64,000 nucleotides of DNA from an uncultured Bacillota bacterium (GCA_949291945.1 CASEXH010000002.1:85915-149914), one strand, 5' to 3'. Shown: positions 17,599 to 26,546, counted from the stretch's first letter. Made by a program: numbers and translations. Notes: a model not told the origin generated them from the letters alone.

Positions 17599-17743
17599 AG
17601 CTGTCTCATTTAACATATATCAGGAATATTTATACATTTTATGCGAATTTGTCGGGCACAGCTTTGAGACTATAGGCTCAAAGCTGCGCCCGACTGAGCA
17701 GCAAAATGTATAAATATTCCCGAATTTGATCAATGTGACAGCT
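17599..17743. repeat. Long palindromic element, copy 1 (downstream of tyrS)
   Basis: Outer arms AGCTGTCTCATT (17599-17610) and AATGTGACAGCT (17732-17743) enclose a second arm pair (GGAATATTTATACATTTT against AAAATGTATAAATATTCC) and an apical hairpin GTCGGGCACAGCTTTGAG/CTCAAAGCTGCGCCCGAC. The whole 145 bases fold back on themselves. It starts 26 bases after the tyrS stop, and on the minus strand ends in a T-rich run (AGCTTCTTTTCTTT), so it may be the tyrS terminator. Copies 2-4 are at 19105, 31543 and 47853. Confidence 0.9.
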
Positions 17744-17769
17744 CCCTGCTTTTTCCGAAAATACCTTTA

Positions 17770-18993
17770 TTATTTTAATATAATCTTCCGGAAGTTCTTC
17801 TTTCCTTTTTTCAGGACAATTCCCTCTCCCTGAAGTTTTTCTCCTGGAACCAGATATTTGATATCTGTAATTTTTTCTCCGTCAATGGCTACGCCTCCCT
17901 GTTCAATAGCTCTTCTGGCCTCTGAACGGGAATTAGCCAGTCCGCTTTTGTGCAGCAGAGAGATCAGGTCGATGTTTCCATCTGTAAGCTCAGACTCCTC
18001 AATCTGTGCAGAAGGCATATTTGCAGCGTTTCCACTGGTAAATAAGGCTTTTGCCGCCTCCTGGGCTTTCTGGGCTTCTTCGGTTCCGTGAACCAGTTCT
18101 GTAAGCTCATAAGCCAGGATTTCTTTTGCCTTATTTAACTGGCTGCCTTCCCACTTATCCATTTCGTCAATCTGTTCCAGAGGAAGGAAGGTCAGCATAC
18201 GGATGCATTTCAGCACATCAGCATCTGCCACATTTCTCCAGTACTGGTAGAAATCAAAAGGTGAGGTCTTGTTTGGATCCAGCCATACAGCCCCGGACTG
18301 AGTCTTGCCCATCTTTTTGCCCTCAGAATTCAGAAGAAGGGTAATGGTCATGGCACAGGCGTTCTTGCCCAGCTTTCTCCGGATCAGTTCTGTACCGCCC
18401 AGCATATTGCTCCACTGGTCATCTCCGCCGAACTGCATGTTGCAGCCATATTTCTGATACAGCATGTAGAAATCATAGCTCTGCATGATCATATAGTTAA
18501 ACTCCAGGAAGCTCAGGCCCTTCTCCATACGCTGCTTATAGCATTCTGCAGTAAGCATACGGTTTACCGAGAAGTGAGGGCCTACCTCTCTTAAAAAGTC
18601 AATGTAATTCAGATCTAACAGCCACTCTGCATTATTTACCATAAGGGCTTTTCCATCAGAAAAATCAATGAATCTTTCCATCTGTTTCTTAAAGCAGTCA
18701 CAGTTGTGCTGAATAGTCTCCGCCGTCATCATAGAACGCATATCCGATCTTCCGGAAGGATCCCCGATATAACCGGTGCCTCCGCCGATCAGAGCGATAG
18801 GCTTATTTCCCGCCATCTGAAGACGCTTCATCAGACACAGAGCCATAAAATGCCCCACATGAAGACTGTCCGCCGTAGGGTCAAACCCGATATAAAAAGT
18901 AGCCTTCCCGTTATTGACCAATTCCCGGATCTCCTCCTCATCCGTCACCTGGGCGATCAGCCCCCTGGCCTGCAATTCCTCATAAATTCCCAT
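17770..18993 (-). CDS. tyrS: Tyrosyl-tRNA synthetase
   Basis: 407-residue class I synthetase. The HIGH-type motif is HVGHF (about residue 45), with [42 protein letters not shown] (tyrosine-binding region) and the KMSKS-type loop as KMGKT. The C-terminal S4 domain carries [28 protein letters not shown] precedes the ATG at 18993; a frame-open extension to 19050 lacks a ribosome site. Expression is governed by the tyrosine T-box upstream, with repeat copy 2 between the T-box and the start codon. Confidence 0.97.
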   Translation of the reverse strand: MGIYEELQARGLIAQVTDEEEIRELVNNGKATFYIGFDPTADSLHVGHFMALCLMKRLQMAGNKPIALIGGGTGYIGDPSGRSDMRSMMTAETIQHNCDCFKKQMERFIDFSDGKALMVNNAEWLLDLNYIDFLREVGPHFSVNRMLTAECYKQRMEKGLSFLEFNYMIMQSYDFYMLYQKYGCNMQFGGDDQWSNMLGGTELIRRKLGKNACAMTITLLLNSEGKKMGKTQSGAVWLDPNKTSPFDFYQYWRNVADADVLKCIRMLTFLPLEQIDEMDKWEGSQLNKAKEILAYELTELVHGTEEAQKAQEAAKALFTSGNAANMPSAQIEESELTDGNIDLISLLHKSGLANSRSEARRAIEQGGVAIDGEKITDIKYLVPGEKLQGEGIVLKKGKKNFRKIILK

Positions 18994-19104
18994 TTTAATT
19001 CTCCTTTTCTTTTTACTCACCTTTGACAGTATACAAATAACAACTGCCACATATCTTGCTTTTCAGAAGGACCCCTTTAGCCTTCACAAGCCTCAGCCAA
19101 CAGG

Positions 19105-19276
19105 TTTTTATCATTTCGAACTGCCGCTCCAGTACATACAGGGAATATTGGTATATTTTCTGCGAATTTGTCGAGCACAGCTTTGAGACTATAGGCTCAA
19201 AGGGTTGCAGACTGAGCAAGAAAATATATCAATATTCCAGAAAGCACTTTTGCGGCAGTCCTCACAATGATAAAAA
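19105..19276. repeat. Long palindromic element, copy 2 (inside the tyrS leader)
   Basis: Same core as copy 1 (GCGAATTTGTCGAGCACAGC, then the TTTGAGACTATAGGCTCAAA hairpin). The arms differ yet pair: GGAATATTGGTATATTTTC with GAAAATATATCAATATTCC, CTGCCGC with GCGGCAG, and outermost TTTTTATCATT (19105-19115) with AATGATAAAAA (19266-19276). The outermost arm includes the T-run of the T-box terminator, so in read-through mRNA the hairpin lies between the T-box and tyrS. Confidence 0.88.
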
Positions 19277-19311
19277 GCCCCCGTCCTTCCTGTTACAAAA
19301 GGACGAGAGCT
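19272..19311 (-). terminator. T-box-controlled intrinsic terminator before tyrS
   Basis: Minus-strand stem AGCTCTCGTCCTT/AAGGACGGGGGCT (one mismatch/wobble zone) with a 10-base loop followed by TTTTT. It sits 7 bases after the T-box motif. Confidence 0.88.
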
Positions 19312-19557
19312 TATAGATTCCCGTGTTACCACCTTTATTCACAGACAGCTCACACTGCCTGCCTCTGCAAGTACAGCTTACGCAATACTCAAAGTGTTGT
19401 AACGTACACCAAAACGTCACAGCCTACTCATTGCTTTTCGGTGTGAAGCTCCGGGAGGTATTCGCACTGCAGTTCTCCTGGGCCTCTCATCTGCCGGCTC
19501 CTTTCTGTAGGTCTCTCTGCATACTACTTGTTCCCATCTTCGCTTTTCTCATTTACG
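19272..19557 (-). ncRNA. Tyrosine T-box leader (tyrS)
   Basis: T-box core AAGGTGGTAACACGG (within 19318-19335). Upstream on the minus strand are AAGTAGTATGCAGAGAGA (stem I base and AG bulge), the apical GATGAGAGG region and the specifier loop GCGAATACC, with UAC (19458-19460) reading tyrosine. ATGAGTAGGCTGTGACG follows in the stem II region. It should sense uncharged tRNA-Tyr and antiterminate into tyrS. With repeat copy 2, this accounts for the 640-base gap between tyrS and the next gene. Confidence 0.92.
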
Positions 19558-19563
19558 AAGACC

Positions 19564-19593
19564 AGTATACAGAAACCTTCCCGGCTTTGTCAA
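19564..19593 (-). promoter_or_regulatory. Promoter of the tyrS leader
   Basis: Minus-strand TTGACA (19588-19593), 18-base spacer, TATACT (19564-19569). It lies about 40 bases past the end of the upstream oxidoreductase gene. Confidence 0.8.
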
Positions 19594-19631
19594 GGGTACT
19601 TTAACAACTTGCAATGACGCAGTAATCCGGT

Positions 19632-20870
19632 TTATCTGCTTATGGCTTTCATTCTCCACTGGTATTCCCCATTATCCTTGATCCCGTAGAAATCTCCGAA
19701 GTTCAGGTCAAAGATATCTTTCTGGATCCCGGATATGGAAATCTGATTTTTGATCAGGTACTGCCAGATTCCGCCGTGGGAAATATCTCCCTGGAGAAGA
19801 ACGCCGACTACCTTTCCATCCCGAAGGACTACACGTTTGTAGTTTCTGGAATCCTCTCTGGCAATGACTACGTCGCCTTCCTGGGGAAGGATTACGCCTA
19901 CGCACATAGAAACCAGTCCGAAAAAGTTAATAGTATTCTTTATAGCATAGCGGTCTGTATATTCCACATGGGAGCCGCACATATTCAGAGCCGCAGTCTC
20001 TCCCTGCTTCTGGGCGTTTGGCCAGATACCGGAAAGACCGGTGACATCTCCGGCTGCATATACGCCTTCCGCTCCTGTCTGAAGATAATCGTCCACTTTG
20101 ATCCCACGGTCAATGACGATCCCTTCTCCTTCCATTCCTGCAACTGCGGAACGGACACCGGCAGCCACGATGATCAGGTCACAGGGCAGTTTTTCTCCGT
20201 TGTCCAGAATGATCTCCCGAATGATCTTGTCCTCTTCCATAACTGTATCAGCAGCTTTTCTTCCCAGATAGAACCGGGCTCCCGCCTCTTCAAAGCGTTT
20301 CTGGTATTCAAAAGCCGCCGTCTTGTCAAGCTGTACCGGCAGGATCTGATCTGCCATCTCTACAATGGATACTTTCTTTCCAGTCTCCATCAGACCATAG
20401 GCTGCATCCAGGCCAACCAGACCGGAACCGATGATCACAATGTTCTCAGCATTTTTTGCCAGTTCATCAATAGCCTGGGCGTCTCTTAAATGACGGAGTC
20501 CGAAAACATTTTTAGCTTCTCTTAAATTTCCCACCGGTGGGATAAAGCTCTCTGCTCCTGTGGCAATGAGAAGACGGTCATAGCTTACTTCATCTCCCTG
20601 GTCTGTATAAACCTTTTTCCCCTGGGTATCCAGACGGTTTACGGTTTTTCCCGGCAGCCAGGTGATCTGATTTTTCTCGAAAAAGTCCGGATCCACAAAG
20701 CTGATCCCTGCAGCATCTCTTTCGTGACTCAGATATTTATGAAGCATACATCTGGAATGTACCTGAGTATCTGTAGAGATCACCGTAATCTTTCCATTTT
20801 TGTCTGCTTTCCGGATAGTCTTTGCAGCAGTAATGCCTGCTGCTCCTGCTCCTAAGATCACATATTCCAT
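19632..20870 (-). CDS. NAD(P)/FAD-dependent oxidoreductase of the CODH cluster
   Basis: 412-residue flavoprotein of the pyridine nucleotide-disulfide/rubredoxin reductase fold, without the redox-active disulfide. FAD motif YVILGAGAAGITAAKTIR at the N-terminus, LLIATGAESFIPP, NAD(P) motif IVIIGSGLVGLDAAYGL near residue 145, and GVYAAGDVTGLSGIWPNA before the C-terminal domain. Last gene in the cooS-cooF-oxidoreductase set, 2 bases after cooF. In acetogens the same arrangement is thought to link CODH, via the CooF ferredoxin, to NAD(P)H. Confidence 0.9.
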   Translation of the reverse strand: MEYVILGAGAAGITAAKTIRKADKNGKITVISTDTQVHSRCMLHKYLSHERDAAGISFVDPDFFEKNQITWLPGKTVNRLDTQGKKVYTDQGDEVSYDRLLIATGAESFIPPVGNLREAKNVFGLRHLRDAQAIDELAKNAENIVIIGSGLVGLDAAYGLMETGKKVSIVEMADQILPVQLDKTAAFEYQKRFEEAGARFYLGRKAADTVMEEDKIIREIILDNGEKLPCDLIIVAAGVRSAVAGMEGEGIVIDRGIKVDDYLQTGAEGVYAAGDVTGLSGIWPNAQKQGETAALNMCGSHVEYTDRYAIKNTINFFGLVSMCVGVILPQEGDVVIAREDSRNYKRVVLRDGKVVGVLLQGDISHGGIWQYLIKNQISISGIQKDIFDLNFGDFYGIKDNGEYQWRMKAISR

Positions 20871-20872
20871 CT

Positions 20873-21319
20873 CTACACCTCCTCAACCCAGATAGCCTGC
20901 TTTGGACAGGCCTTTACGCAGCTGGGATCTTCTCCCTTGTCAATGCAGAAATCACATTTGATCACCTTGCTGCGGGTGCTGTCATCAGGTTTCAGTACGC
21001 CGTAAGGACAGTTCATCACGCACATAAAGCAGGAACCGCACTTCTTCTCATCGTACTGCACATGGCCTGTTTCCGGATCTTTGGCAAGAGCGCCGCTCAT
21101 ACAGGACATGACACACTCCGGCTGGTCACAGTGTCTGCAGAACACCGGAGTATAACTTCCATCAGGATTTTTATAGATAAAATTCCTGGTCTCATTGGCA
21201 ATGTCTGTGAGATCCAGTGTATAGACATCGCCTTCATCTTTTCTGTGGGCCTGCATACATGCCACGGAGCAGCTTTTGCAGCCGTCGCATTTCGAGGCGT
21301 CTATCATTATTCTCTTCAT
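20873..21319 (-). CDS. cooF: CooF-like four-cluster ferredoxin
   Basis: 148-residue electron-transfer protein with cysteine groups for four [4Fe-4S] clusters: CDGCKSCSVAC at residue 11, CRHCDQPECVMSC mid-protein, CGSCFMCVMNCPYG, then KCDFCIDKGEDPSCVKACP. The order matches CooF/HycB-type proteins. It lies 16 bases after cooS, pointing to electron transfer from the CooS homologue to the flavoprotein encoded next. Confidence 0.93.
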   Translation of the reverse strand: MKRIMIDASKCDGCKSCSVACMQAHRKDEGDVYTLDLTDIANETRNFIYKNPDGSYTPVFCRHCDQPECVMSCMSGALAKDPETGHVQYDEKKCGSCFMCVMNCPYGVLKPDDSTRSKVIKCDFCIDKGEDPSCVKACPKQAIWVEEV

Positions 21320-21335
21320 CTTAGGCTCCTGTCTT

Positions 21336-23219
21336 TTAAATATTTAAACCTGCACGTTTCTCCTCAATGATCTTTTCCAGGATATCTGCACTTGCCTTAG
21401 CGTCTGGATTAATGATCACCTGTCCGCCGGTAAGACTCTTCATGTCTTCCGTAAGAAGTTTCACTGCCAGATCGCTTCCTGTAACGAATGGGGGCAGTCC
21501 TAAATGAAGGGGCAGTCCCAGGGCCAGGCCGAAGCATCCGTCTGCCAGAGCCTGCTCTTCCAGCCACTGTGCGGCAGAAAGTACCAGCGGAAGCTGAGGA
21601 ATATCGATTCCCAGAGCTTCTGCCAGCTCTGTGGCAACGATTTCCAGACGTCCGATAGCCAGACATGGACCAAAGTTCAGCACTGGAGGAATATTCAGTT
21701 TTTCGCAGACTGCACGAAGCTTTGGTCCTGCCAGTTTTGCAGCTTCCGGCGTCATCAGGCCGCAGTTTTCGATTCCACCTGAAGAACATCCTGCTGTAAG
21801 AACGATAATGTCTCTGGAGATCAGCTCTTTTACCAGGTCTACTGTAAGAACGTCATGTCCCCCTGCTGTCAGGTTGGAGCATCCTACTACGCCGGCAACA
21901 CCTTTGATATCTCCGGATACGATCAGGTCGATAAGAGGTTTCCAGTTTCCTCCCAGGAATTCCTTTAAGGAGCCTTCGGAAACACCGGTAAGAGTGTGGT
22001 CATTTCCATGTTCCGGCTGAAGGTTCATGGTTACTTTGCCTCTTCTTGCTTTATAAGCTTCTACGATCTCATCGATGATCTCTTCACTCTGTTTTTCTCT
22101 CTCTTCAAATTTGAAAGGCTTCAGTTCTGCGTTGGCTTTCTTTGCCACATCGTCCAGACAGATCTGTTTAATCATCAGCTCATCACAGATAGGCTCGATG
22201 CCGGGAAGGGTACAGTTAAACTCAGAAAGAACAGCGTCAATGCCGCCTGTGGCAAGCACTGCTTCACTGGTATAGTTGTTTCCTGCATGGCCGTCAAATA
22301 CTTCTGTATAGTGAGCGCCTCTGAGCTGAAGGTCCTGTCCAACGCAGGTACAGCCTACCAGCTTAAAGCCCTTTGCTCCTGCTGCCTGAGCTTTTGCAAC
22401 AGCTTCTTTGGATGTAAGTCTCTCCTGAAGGTCTACGAAAATCGTGTGCTGATGTCCTGTGATCATAATGTTGATATAATCCGGGTCAATCACACGAAGG
22501 CCTACTGGCGCCATGCGAAGTTCCGGCTCTCCTAAAAGCACATCGTTCAGCAGATTTGTCAGTGTCAATCCGTAGATACCTGTGGAAATACCCAGTTTCA
22601 GGCAGTCTGTGTACATATCTACAGGATCAGAATTCAGGTTTGTGGAACATTTTACCACGCCATGGAATACTTCGCTTTTTGCTCCTCCGGGAAGGATGTT
22701 CAGCTCCTGCCATCTTTTGAATCTGGGGCCGTAAGCCATTTTTTCTACCAGTTCCATTTTTTCATATTCCGGTTTATACAGATCATCCAGAACCATCTGG
22801 GCTACCTGTTTTGCAGTATCCCATTTGTCTGTACCCTGTACGCCGAAAATTTCTGCCAGTTTTGCCAGGGATTTCTCACCTTTGATCTCTCCCTTGATCT
22901 CAGCTGTTTTCTTCACATTCAGAGCTGTATTTTCTACAATGTGGATATAGCAGCCGGAACCGCTGGCAACTGCCCGCAGGAAGTTTCTTGCCACAATAAC
23001 ATCTGCAGTAGCACCGCAGATTCCTCTGGGAGCTTTCGGTGTGATCCGGCATGGGCCGTTGGCGCAGAGACGGCAGCACACGCCCTGAAGGCCGAAGCCG
23101 CATTTGGTGCTCTGTCCTTCTACTCTGTGATGAGAGGTTTCCATGGGAAGGCTGCGGATAAATCCTTCCAAAGGCTTGTCTGCACTGGCGCAGGTATTGC
23201 ATCCATAACACTGGTTCAT
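21336..23219 (-). CDS. cooS: Carbon-monoxide dehydrogenase catalytic subunit homologue (CooS family)
   Basis: 627-residue Ni-Fe protein family member. D-cluster Cys40 and Cys48, then B-cluster Cys49, Cys52, Cys57 and Cys68 (KCGFGLQGVCCRLCANGPC, GICGATAD). Likely C-cluster ligands: His in ITGHQHT, Cys in LVGCTCVGQ, EFNCTLPG, VVGCSNL, TAGCSSGG and FGPCLAIGR. There is an extra N-terminal CYGCNTC. By eye, residues equivalent to the proton-relay histidines, the catalytic lysine and the second cysteine next to the C-cluster are replaced (see findings). No ACS or CooC is nearby. First gene of its operon, with its own promoter. Confidence 0.88.
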   Translation of the reverse strand: MNQCYGCNTCASADKPLEGFIRSLPMETSHHRVEGQSTKCGFGLQGVCCRLCANGPCRITPKAPRGICGATADVIVARNFLRAVASGSGCYIHIVENTALNVKKTAEIKGEIKGEKSLAKLAEIFGVQGTDKWDTAKQVAQMVLDDLYKPEYEKMELVEKMAYGPRFKRWQELNILPGGAKSEVFHGVVKCSTNLNSDPVDMYTDCLKLGISTGIYGLTLTNLLNDVLLGEPELRMAPVGLRVIDPDYINIMITGHQHTIFVDLQERLTSKEAVAKAQAAGAKGFKLVGCTCVGQDLQLRGAHYTEVFDGHAGNNYTSEAVLATGGIDAVLSEFNCTLPGIEPICDELMIKQICLDDVAKKANAELKPFKFEEREKQSEEIIDEIVEAYKARRGKVTMNLQPEHGNDHTLTGVSEGSLKEFLGGNWKPLIDLIVSGDIKGVAGVVGCSNLTAGGHDVLTVDLVKELISRDIIVLTAGCSSGGIENCGLMTPEAAKLAGPKLRAVCEKLNIPPVLNFGPCLAIGRLEIVATELAEALGIDIPQLPLVLSAAQWLEEQALADGCFGLALGLPLHLGLPPFVTGSDLAVKLLTEDMKSLTGGQVIINPDAKASADILEKIIEEKRAGLNI

Positions 23220-23254
23220 TTTTTCTTCCTCCTATGTAATAAGTCTATGTTAAA

Positions 23255-23284
23255 ATTATAACGATTCTGGAGTAAATTAGTCAA
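23255..23284 (-). promoter_or_regulatory. Promoter of the cooS operon
   Basis: Minus-strand TTGACT (23279-23284), 18-base spacer, TATAAT (23255-23260), with AGGAGGA before the cooS ATG. The -35 box overlaps the last codons of the upstream gene. Confidence 0.8.
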
Positions 23285-24050
23285 GTATAACTTGAGATTT
23301 TATATGCTTTTTTAAAAAAAGCAAAAGTTCTCTGTTTGTCCGGCTGTTGATCTGCAGGTCTTCCCCGGAAATCGGCCGGGCTGTATCCGGAGGATTTTCT
23401 CCGCAGATATCTGCTCCTATAACCTTTCTTTTTTCAAAAATAAGCTCCAGCAATTTCAGGAGCTGATCCAGGGCCAGTTCTCCCTGGTCCCAGTTGGTCC
23501 TGGCCTCTTCTTTTCTAAGCACGTCTTTATCTATGGAAATATACAGGGGCAGATCCGGATCTGTCTCCAGAAATTCCCGAAGAATTTCCTCTCCCCCGTC
23601 TGACAGTTCTTCCCGACAGATCCTAGTCAGTTTCGCCCATGCCTGTCCTTTATATTCCCGGAAATCTTTTAATCCGGGGCCTGCAACACAGATATGTGAA
23701 AGAAGCTCATGAGTATCCAGTACCTCGCCCGCCCAGCTTCCGCAGGAAAGCAGTCCAAAAAAGGCTGATTCCTGCATATCTGTATGGTTGTCAAAGACCA
23801 GTAGAGAAAAAGGTTCCTGAATTTTTTCCAGCCAGAATTTGGAAAGATAATGATAATTTCCCGAATCCAGGAAATGAATTCCCTGAACAGGCAGATCACG
23901 GATCTTTTCCTTAATTGCGGCCTCCGCTTCCGGGGTACAGTAACAGTTCACCCCCTGAAGTTTCTGAAAATCCAACCATACAGGTTCCTGGCCTTCCCAG
24001 AAATCTTCTTCCCGGTAAATCCCGGAAAAATTCATGATAATAGGTCTCAT
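23277..24050 (-). CDS. Arginase/ureohydrolase-fold protein
   Basis: 257 residues. The metal-ligand motifs of the arginase/agmatinase family appear in altered form: GNYHYLS (for the GGxH loop), VFDNHTDMQ (for DAHxD), and YISIDKDVL (for SxDxDxxDP), followed by GADICGENPP where agmatinases have the substrate glutamate. It is shorter than typical arginases (about 300). Function is probably hydrolysis of a guanidino or related compound, but the substrate is unknown. It ends in the cooS promoter and is followed upstream by the nitroreductase gene, 11 bases away. Confidence 0.75.
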   Translation of the reverse strand: MRPIIMNFSGIYREEDFWEGQEPVWLDFQKLQGVNCYCTPEAEAAIKEKIRDLPVQGIHFLDSGNYHYLSKFWLEKIQEPFSLLVFDNHTDMQESAFFGLLSCGSWAGEVLDTHELLSHICVAGPGLKDFREYKGQAWAKLTRICREELSDGGEEILREFLETDPDLPLYISIDKDVLRKEEARTNWDQGELALDQLLKLLELIFEKRKVIGADICGENPPDTARPISGEDLQINSRTNRELLLFLKKHIKSQVILD

Positions 24051-24061
24051 TTCCCCTATCC

Positions 24062-24580
24062 TCAGTCTACAAAATGTATGGTCCCTGTTTTTTCAAGATT
24101 CTGGTTTACAGGGCCTTTGGCATATCCTAATGCGGCAATCCCGAAGATCACATGGCTGTCCGGAATCCCCCACTCTTTTAAGATACTCCGCACCTCCGGT
24201 GTGTCACAGACATCCCGTACCTGATTGATCCATACAGAACCGATCCCAAGGGAATGTGCTGCCAGCATGATATTCTCCATAGCACAGGCATTGTCATCCT
24301 GTGAATGATGGTTCTCTCTGGCATTGGAGGGAATTACCAGGACCTGAGGACTGTACATATCATATCCTGTTCTTCCCAGTTTCTCGCCCACAGCTTTTGC
24401 CAGAGCCTGGATCTTGTTACGGTCTGTGACCACTGTGATCTTCCAGGTCTGCTTATTCTGTCCGCTAGGGGCATAAATTGCCGCTTTTGCGATCTGCTCC
24501 AGCTCTTCTCTGGGAATTTCTTTTTCCTCAAAAGATCTCACACTTCTTCTTGTAAGAATATTTTCCATTGCTGCATTCAT
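24062..24580 (-). CDS. Nitroreductase-family FMN oxidoreductase
   Basis: 172 residues of the NfsA/FRP-like family: LTRRSVRSFEEKEI with FMN-binding Arg residues, IYAPSGQNKQTWKITVVTD, ENHHSQDDNACAMENIMLAAHSLGIGSVWINQV, and ALGYAKG near the C-terminus. It probably reduces nitro compounds, quinones or flavins with NAD(P)H. AAAGGAGGA precedes the ATG. The arginase-fold gene follows closely and is likely co-transcribed. Confidence 0.9.
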   Translation of the reverse strand: MNAAMENILTRRSVRSFEEKEIPREELEQIAKAAIYAPSGQNKQTWKITVVTDRNKIQALAKAVGEKLGRTGYDMYSPQVLVIPSNARENHHSQDDNACAMENIMLAAHSLGIGSVWINQVRDVCDTPEVRSILKEWGIPDSHVIFGIAALGYAKGPVNQNLEKTGTIHFVD

Positions 24581-24621
24581 GTTCCATTCCTCCTTTATGT
24601 TTTGAATTCATTTTATCACGG

Positions 24622-25854
24622 TCAAGACGTAAAGGCCAGTCTCTTTAAAGTCTCCTCCAGGCACCAGGGGAAATCAATTTTTTCCACTGCTTCAGCAGTA
24701 TAAACCGCCCTTGTCTTCCAGGTTTCTCCATTTACCTGATACAGAATTTCCCCTATTTTCTCTCCCTTTTTCACCGGAGCTTCCAGTTTTTCCTGTATCT
24801 GGGGATACGTCTCCATTTTTTCATCTCTCCGAAGGAGCATACCATCCTCCTGGGAGAGATCCTCCAGGGTCACCGCCGTCTGAGCCGCCGTTCCAAGTAT
24901 CTTTGTCTGTCCATTTTCCACCGGCAGATACTGGGGGATCTGTGGACTCTCTGCCTGGGCGAAGCTCTGCCAGCTATAATTTTCCAGTCCGTATTCCATC
25001 AGTTTTCTGGTATCTGACCATTTATAGTTTTTATTATTTGGCCACCCGCACCCCAATAGAGCTACGATCAGCGTTTTCCCGTCTCTTTGAAGAGCTCCCA
25101 CATAGCAGTAGCCTGCATCTGCGGTAAACCCAGTCTTCCCTGTGAGAGCTCCTTCCATCATACCAAGAAAAGCATTATGATTGGTGCAGGAAATAGTTTT
25201 TGTTCCGGCAGTATCCGTAAAGGTATAGGAAGACGTCCGGGTAATCTCCAGAAATTCCTCCTTTGCAGGAGAATCCTGGATGCAGTATCTGAGAATCCTG
25301 GCCAGATCTTCTGCGGTAGTGGAATGGACCTTTACCCCTTCCTGGGTCTCCTCTTGGGCATCCAGGCCGTTTGGTGTAATAAACCAGGTATTTTCGCAGC
25401 CGATCTCCATAGCTTTTTCATTCATCATTTCTGCAAAGGCCTGGGTACTTCCTCCAATATGTTCTGCCAGGATCACTGCCGCATCATTATAGCTCTCCAG
25501 CATCAGTCCATAAAGGAGGTCCCTGACTTTATAGCCTTCACCCTCCCCGGCTCCCATATGGACCTCCGGCATAGATGCTGCATAGGCAGAGGTCTGGGCA
25601 GTTTCCTCCTGCTTTCCGGATTCCAGTACCAGGATGCAGGTCATAATCTTCGTAGTGCTTGCCATTGGCCGCTGTTCCTCTCCATTTTTTTCAAAAAGCA
25701 CTCTTCCCGAATCTCCGTCCATCAGCACTGCAGACAGCGCATAGAGGCTGTCCGGTTCCCGGACCTCTCCCTCTGCCCGGATCTGAACCGGGAACCAAAA
25801 AATTTCCAAACAGACCATGATTCCCATGATCCACCATTTCACCATTTTTTTCAT
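24622..25854 (-). CDS. D-alanyl-D-alanine carboxypeptidase (DacF/PBP5-like)
   Basis: 410-residue secreted penicillin-binding protein. The signal peptide begins MKKMVKWWIMGIMVCLEIFW and is cut near QIRAEG. Catalytic motifs are RPMASTTKIMT (SxxK), ESYND (SxN) and LTGKTGFTADAG (KTG). The C-terminal domain (PBP5_C, about residues 300-390) ends in an amphipathic tail. The start at 25854 has GGGGAG upstream; an extension to 25881 lacks one. It trims stem-pentapeptides outside the membrane. Downstream of scpB in the same direction. Confidence 0.93.
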   Translation of the reverse strand: MKKMVKWWIMGIMVCLEIFWFPVQIRAEGEVREPDSLYALSAVLMDGDSGRVLFEKNGEEQRPMASTTKIMTCILVLESGKQEETAQTSAYAASMPEVHMGAGEGEGYKVRDLLYGLMLESYNDAAVILAEHIGGSTQAFAEMMNEKAMEIGCENTWFITPNGLDAQEETQEGVKVHSTTAEDLARILRYCIQDSPAKEEFLEITRTSSYTFTDTAGTKTISCTNHNAFLGMMEGALTGKTGFTADAGYCYVGALQRDGKTLIVALLGCGWPNNKNYKWSDTRKLMEYGLENYSWQSFAQAESPQIPQYLPVENGQTKILGTAAQTAVTLEDLSQEDGMLLRRDEKMETYPQIQEKLEAPVKKGEKIGEILYQVNGETWKTRAVYTAEAVEKIDFPWCLEETLKRLAFTS

Positions 25855-25971
25855 ACCTGTTTCTCCCCTTCCATAGAACAAACCTTGACATCCTTATTTA
25901 GTAAGGTATGAACAGGCACAAAAAAAGATACCACAAACAGTCCTCTGCCTGTCTGCAGTATCAGTATTCTC

Positions 25972-26541
25972 CTATACATCCAGCTGAAGCTGGATCTCTT
26001 CCTCTGCTTCCGCCTTAAAATCTTCCATTTGTACCGGGTCGATCTCCGGCAGGTCGTCCAGTCCCTGAACGCCGAAGTTTCTGAGAAACTCTTCTGTAGT
26101 TCCAAACAAAATAGGCCTTCCCGGAGCGTCCAGTCGTCCCACTTCCCTCACCAGTCCGTACTCAATAAGCTTATTCACCGCATGGTCGCTTTTTACTCCC
26201 CGGATCTTTTCAATCTCCAGCTTGGTCACCGGCTGTTTATAGGCAATGATAGACAGGGTTTCCAGCATAACGTCGGAAAGCACCGCTTTCTTAGGCTGAA
26301 GGGCCATAGCCACCAGATAATCGTAATATTCCTCTTTGGTACACATCTGAAAAGAACCCTCCAGTTCTATGATCTTGATCCCTCTGTCTTCCGCCTGATA
26401 TTTCAGCATCATATTCCGAATGATCTTTCTGGTAGTCTCTGTGTCATGGCCAATGGTTTTCGCAATATCCTTTACCGGCACTGCCTCACCCATAGCAAAG
26501 AGTATAGCCTCTATGGCTCCCTCGATTTTCTTCAGTTCCAT
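25972..26541 (-). CDS. scpB: Segregation and condensation protein B
   Basis: 189-residue winged-helix protein that joins Smc and ScpA in the bacterial condensin complex. Recognisable segments are AIEAILFAMGEAVPVKDIA, SIIAYKQPVTKLEIEKIRGV, and LIEYGLVREVGRLDAPGRPILFGTTEEFLRNFG, the standard ScpB core. The acidic tail of about 20 residues is variable. It begins 5 bases after scpA, the usual pairing in Firmicutes. Confidence 0.97.
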   Translation of the reverse strand: MELKKIEGAIEAILFAMGEAVPVKDIAKTIGHDTETTRKIIRNMMLKYQAEDRGIKIIELEGSFQMCTKEEYYDYLVAMALQPKKAVLSDVMLETLSIIAYKQPVTKLEIEKIRGVKSDHAVNKLIEYGLVREVGRLDAPGRPILFGTTEEFLRNFGVQGLDDLPEIDPVQMEDFKAEAEEEIQLQLDV

Positions 26542-26546
26542 TTATC

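Noticed and set aside
17599..19276. Insertion-sequence ends or a MITE flanking tyrS
   Set aside because: Copies 1 and 2 share orientation and are each self-contained palindromes; no transposase gene or target duplications were seen, so I call them structured repeats, not a composite element.
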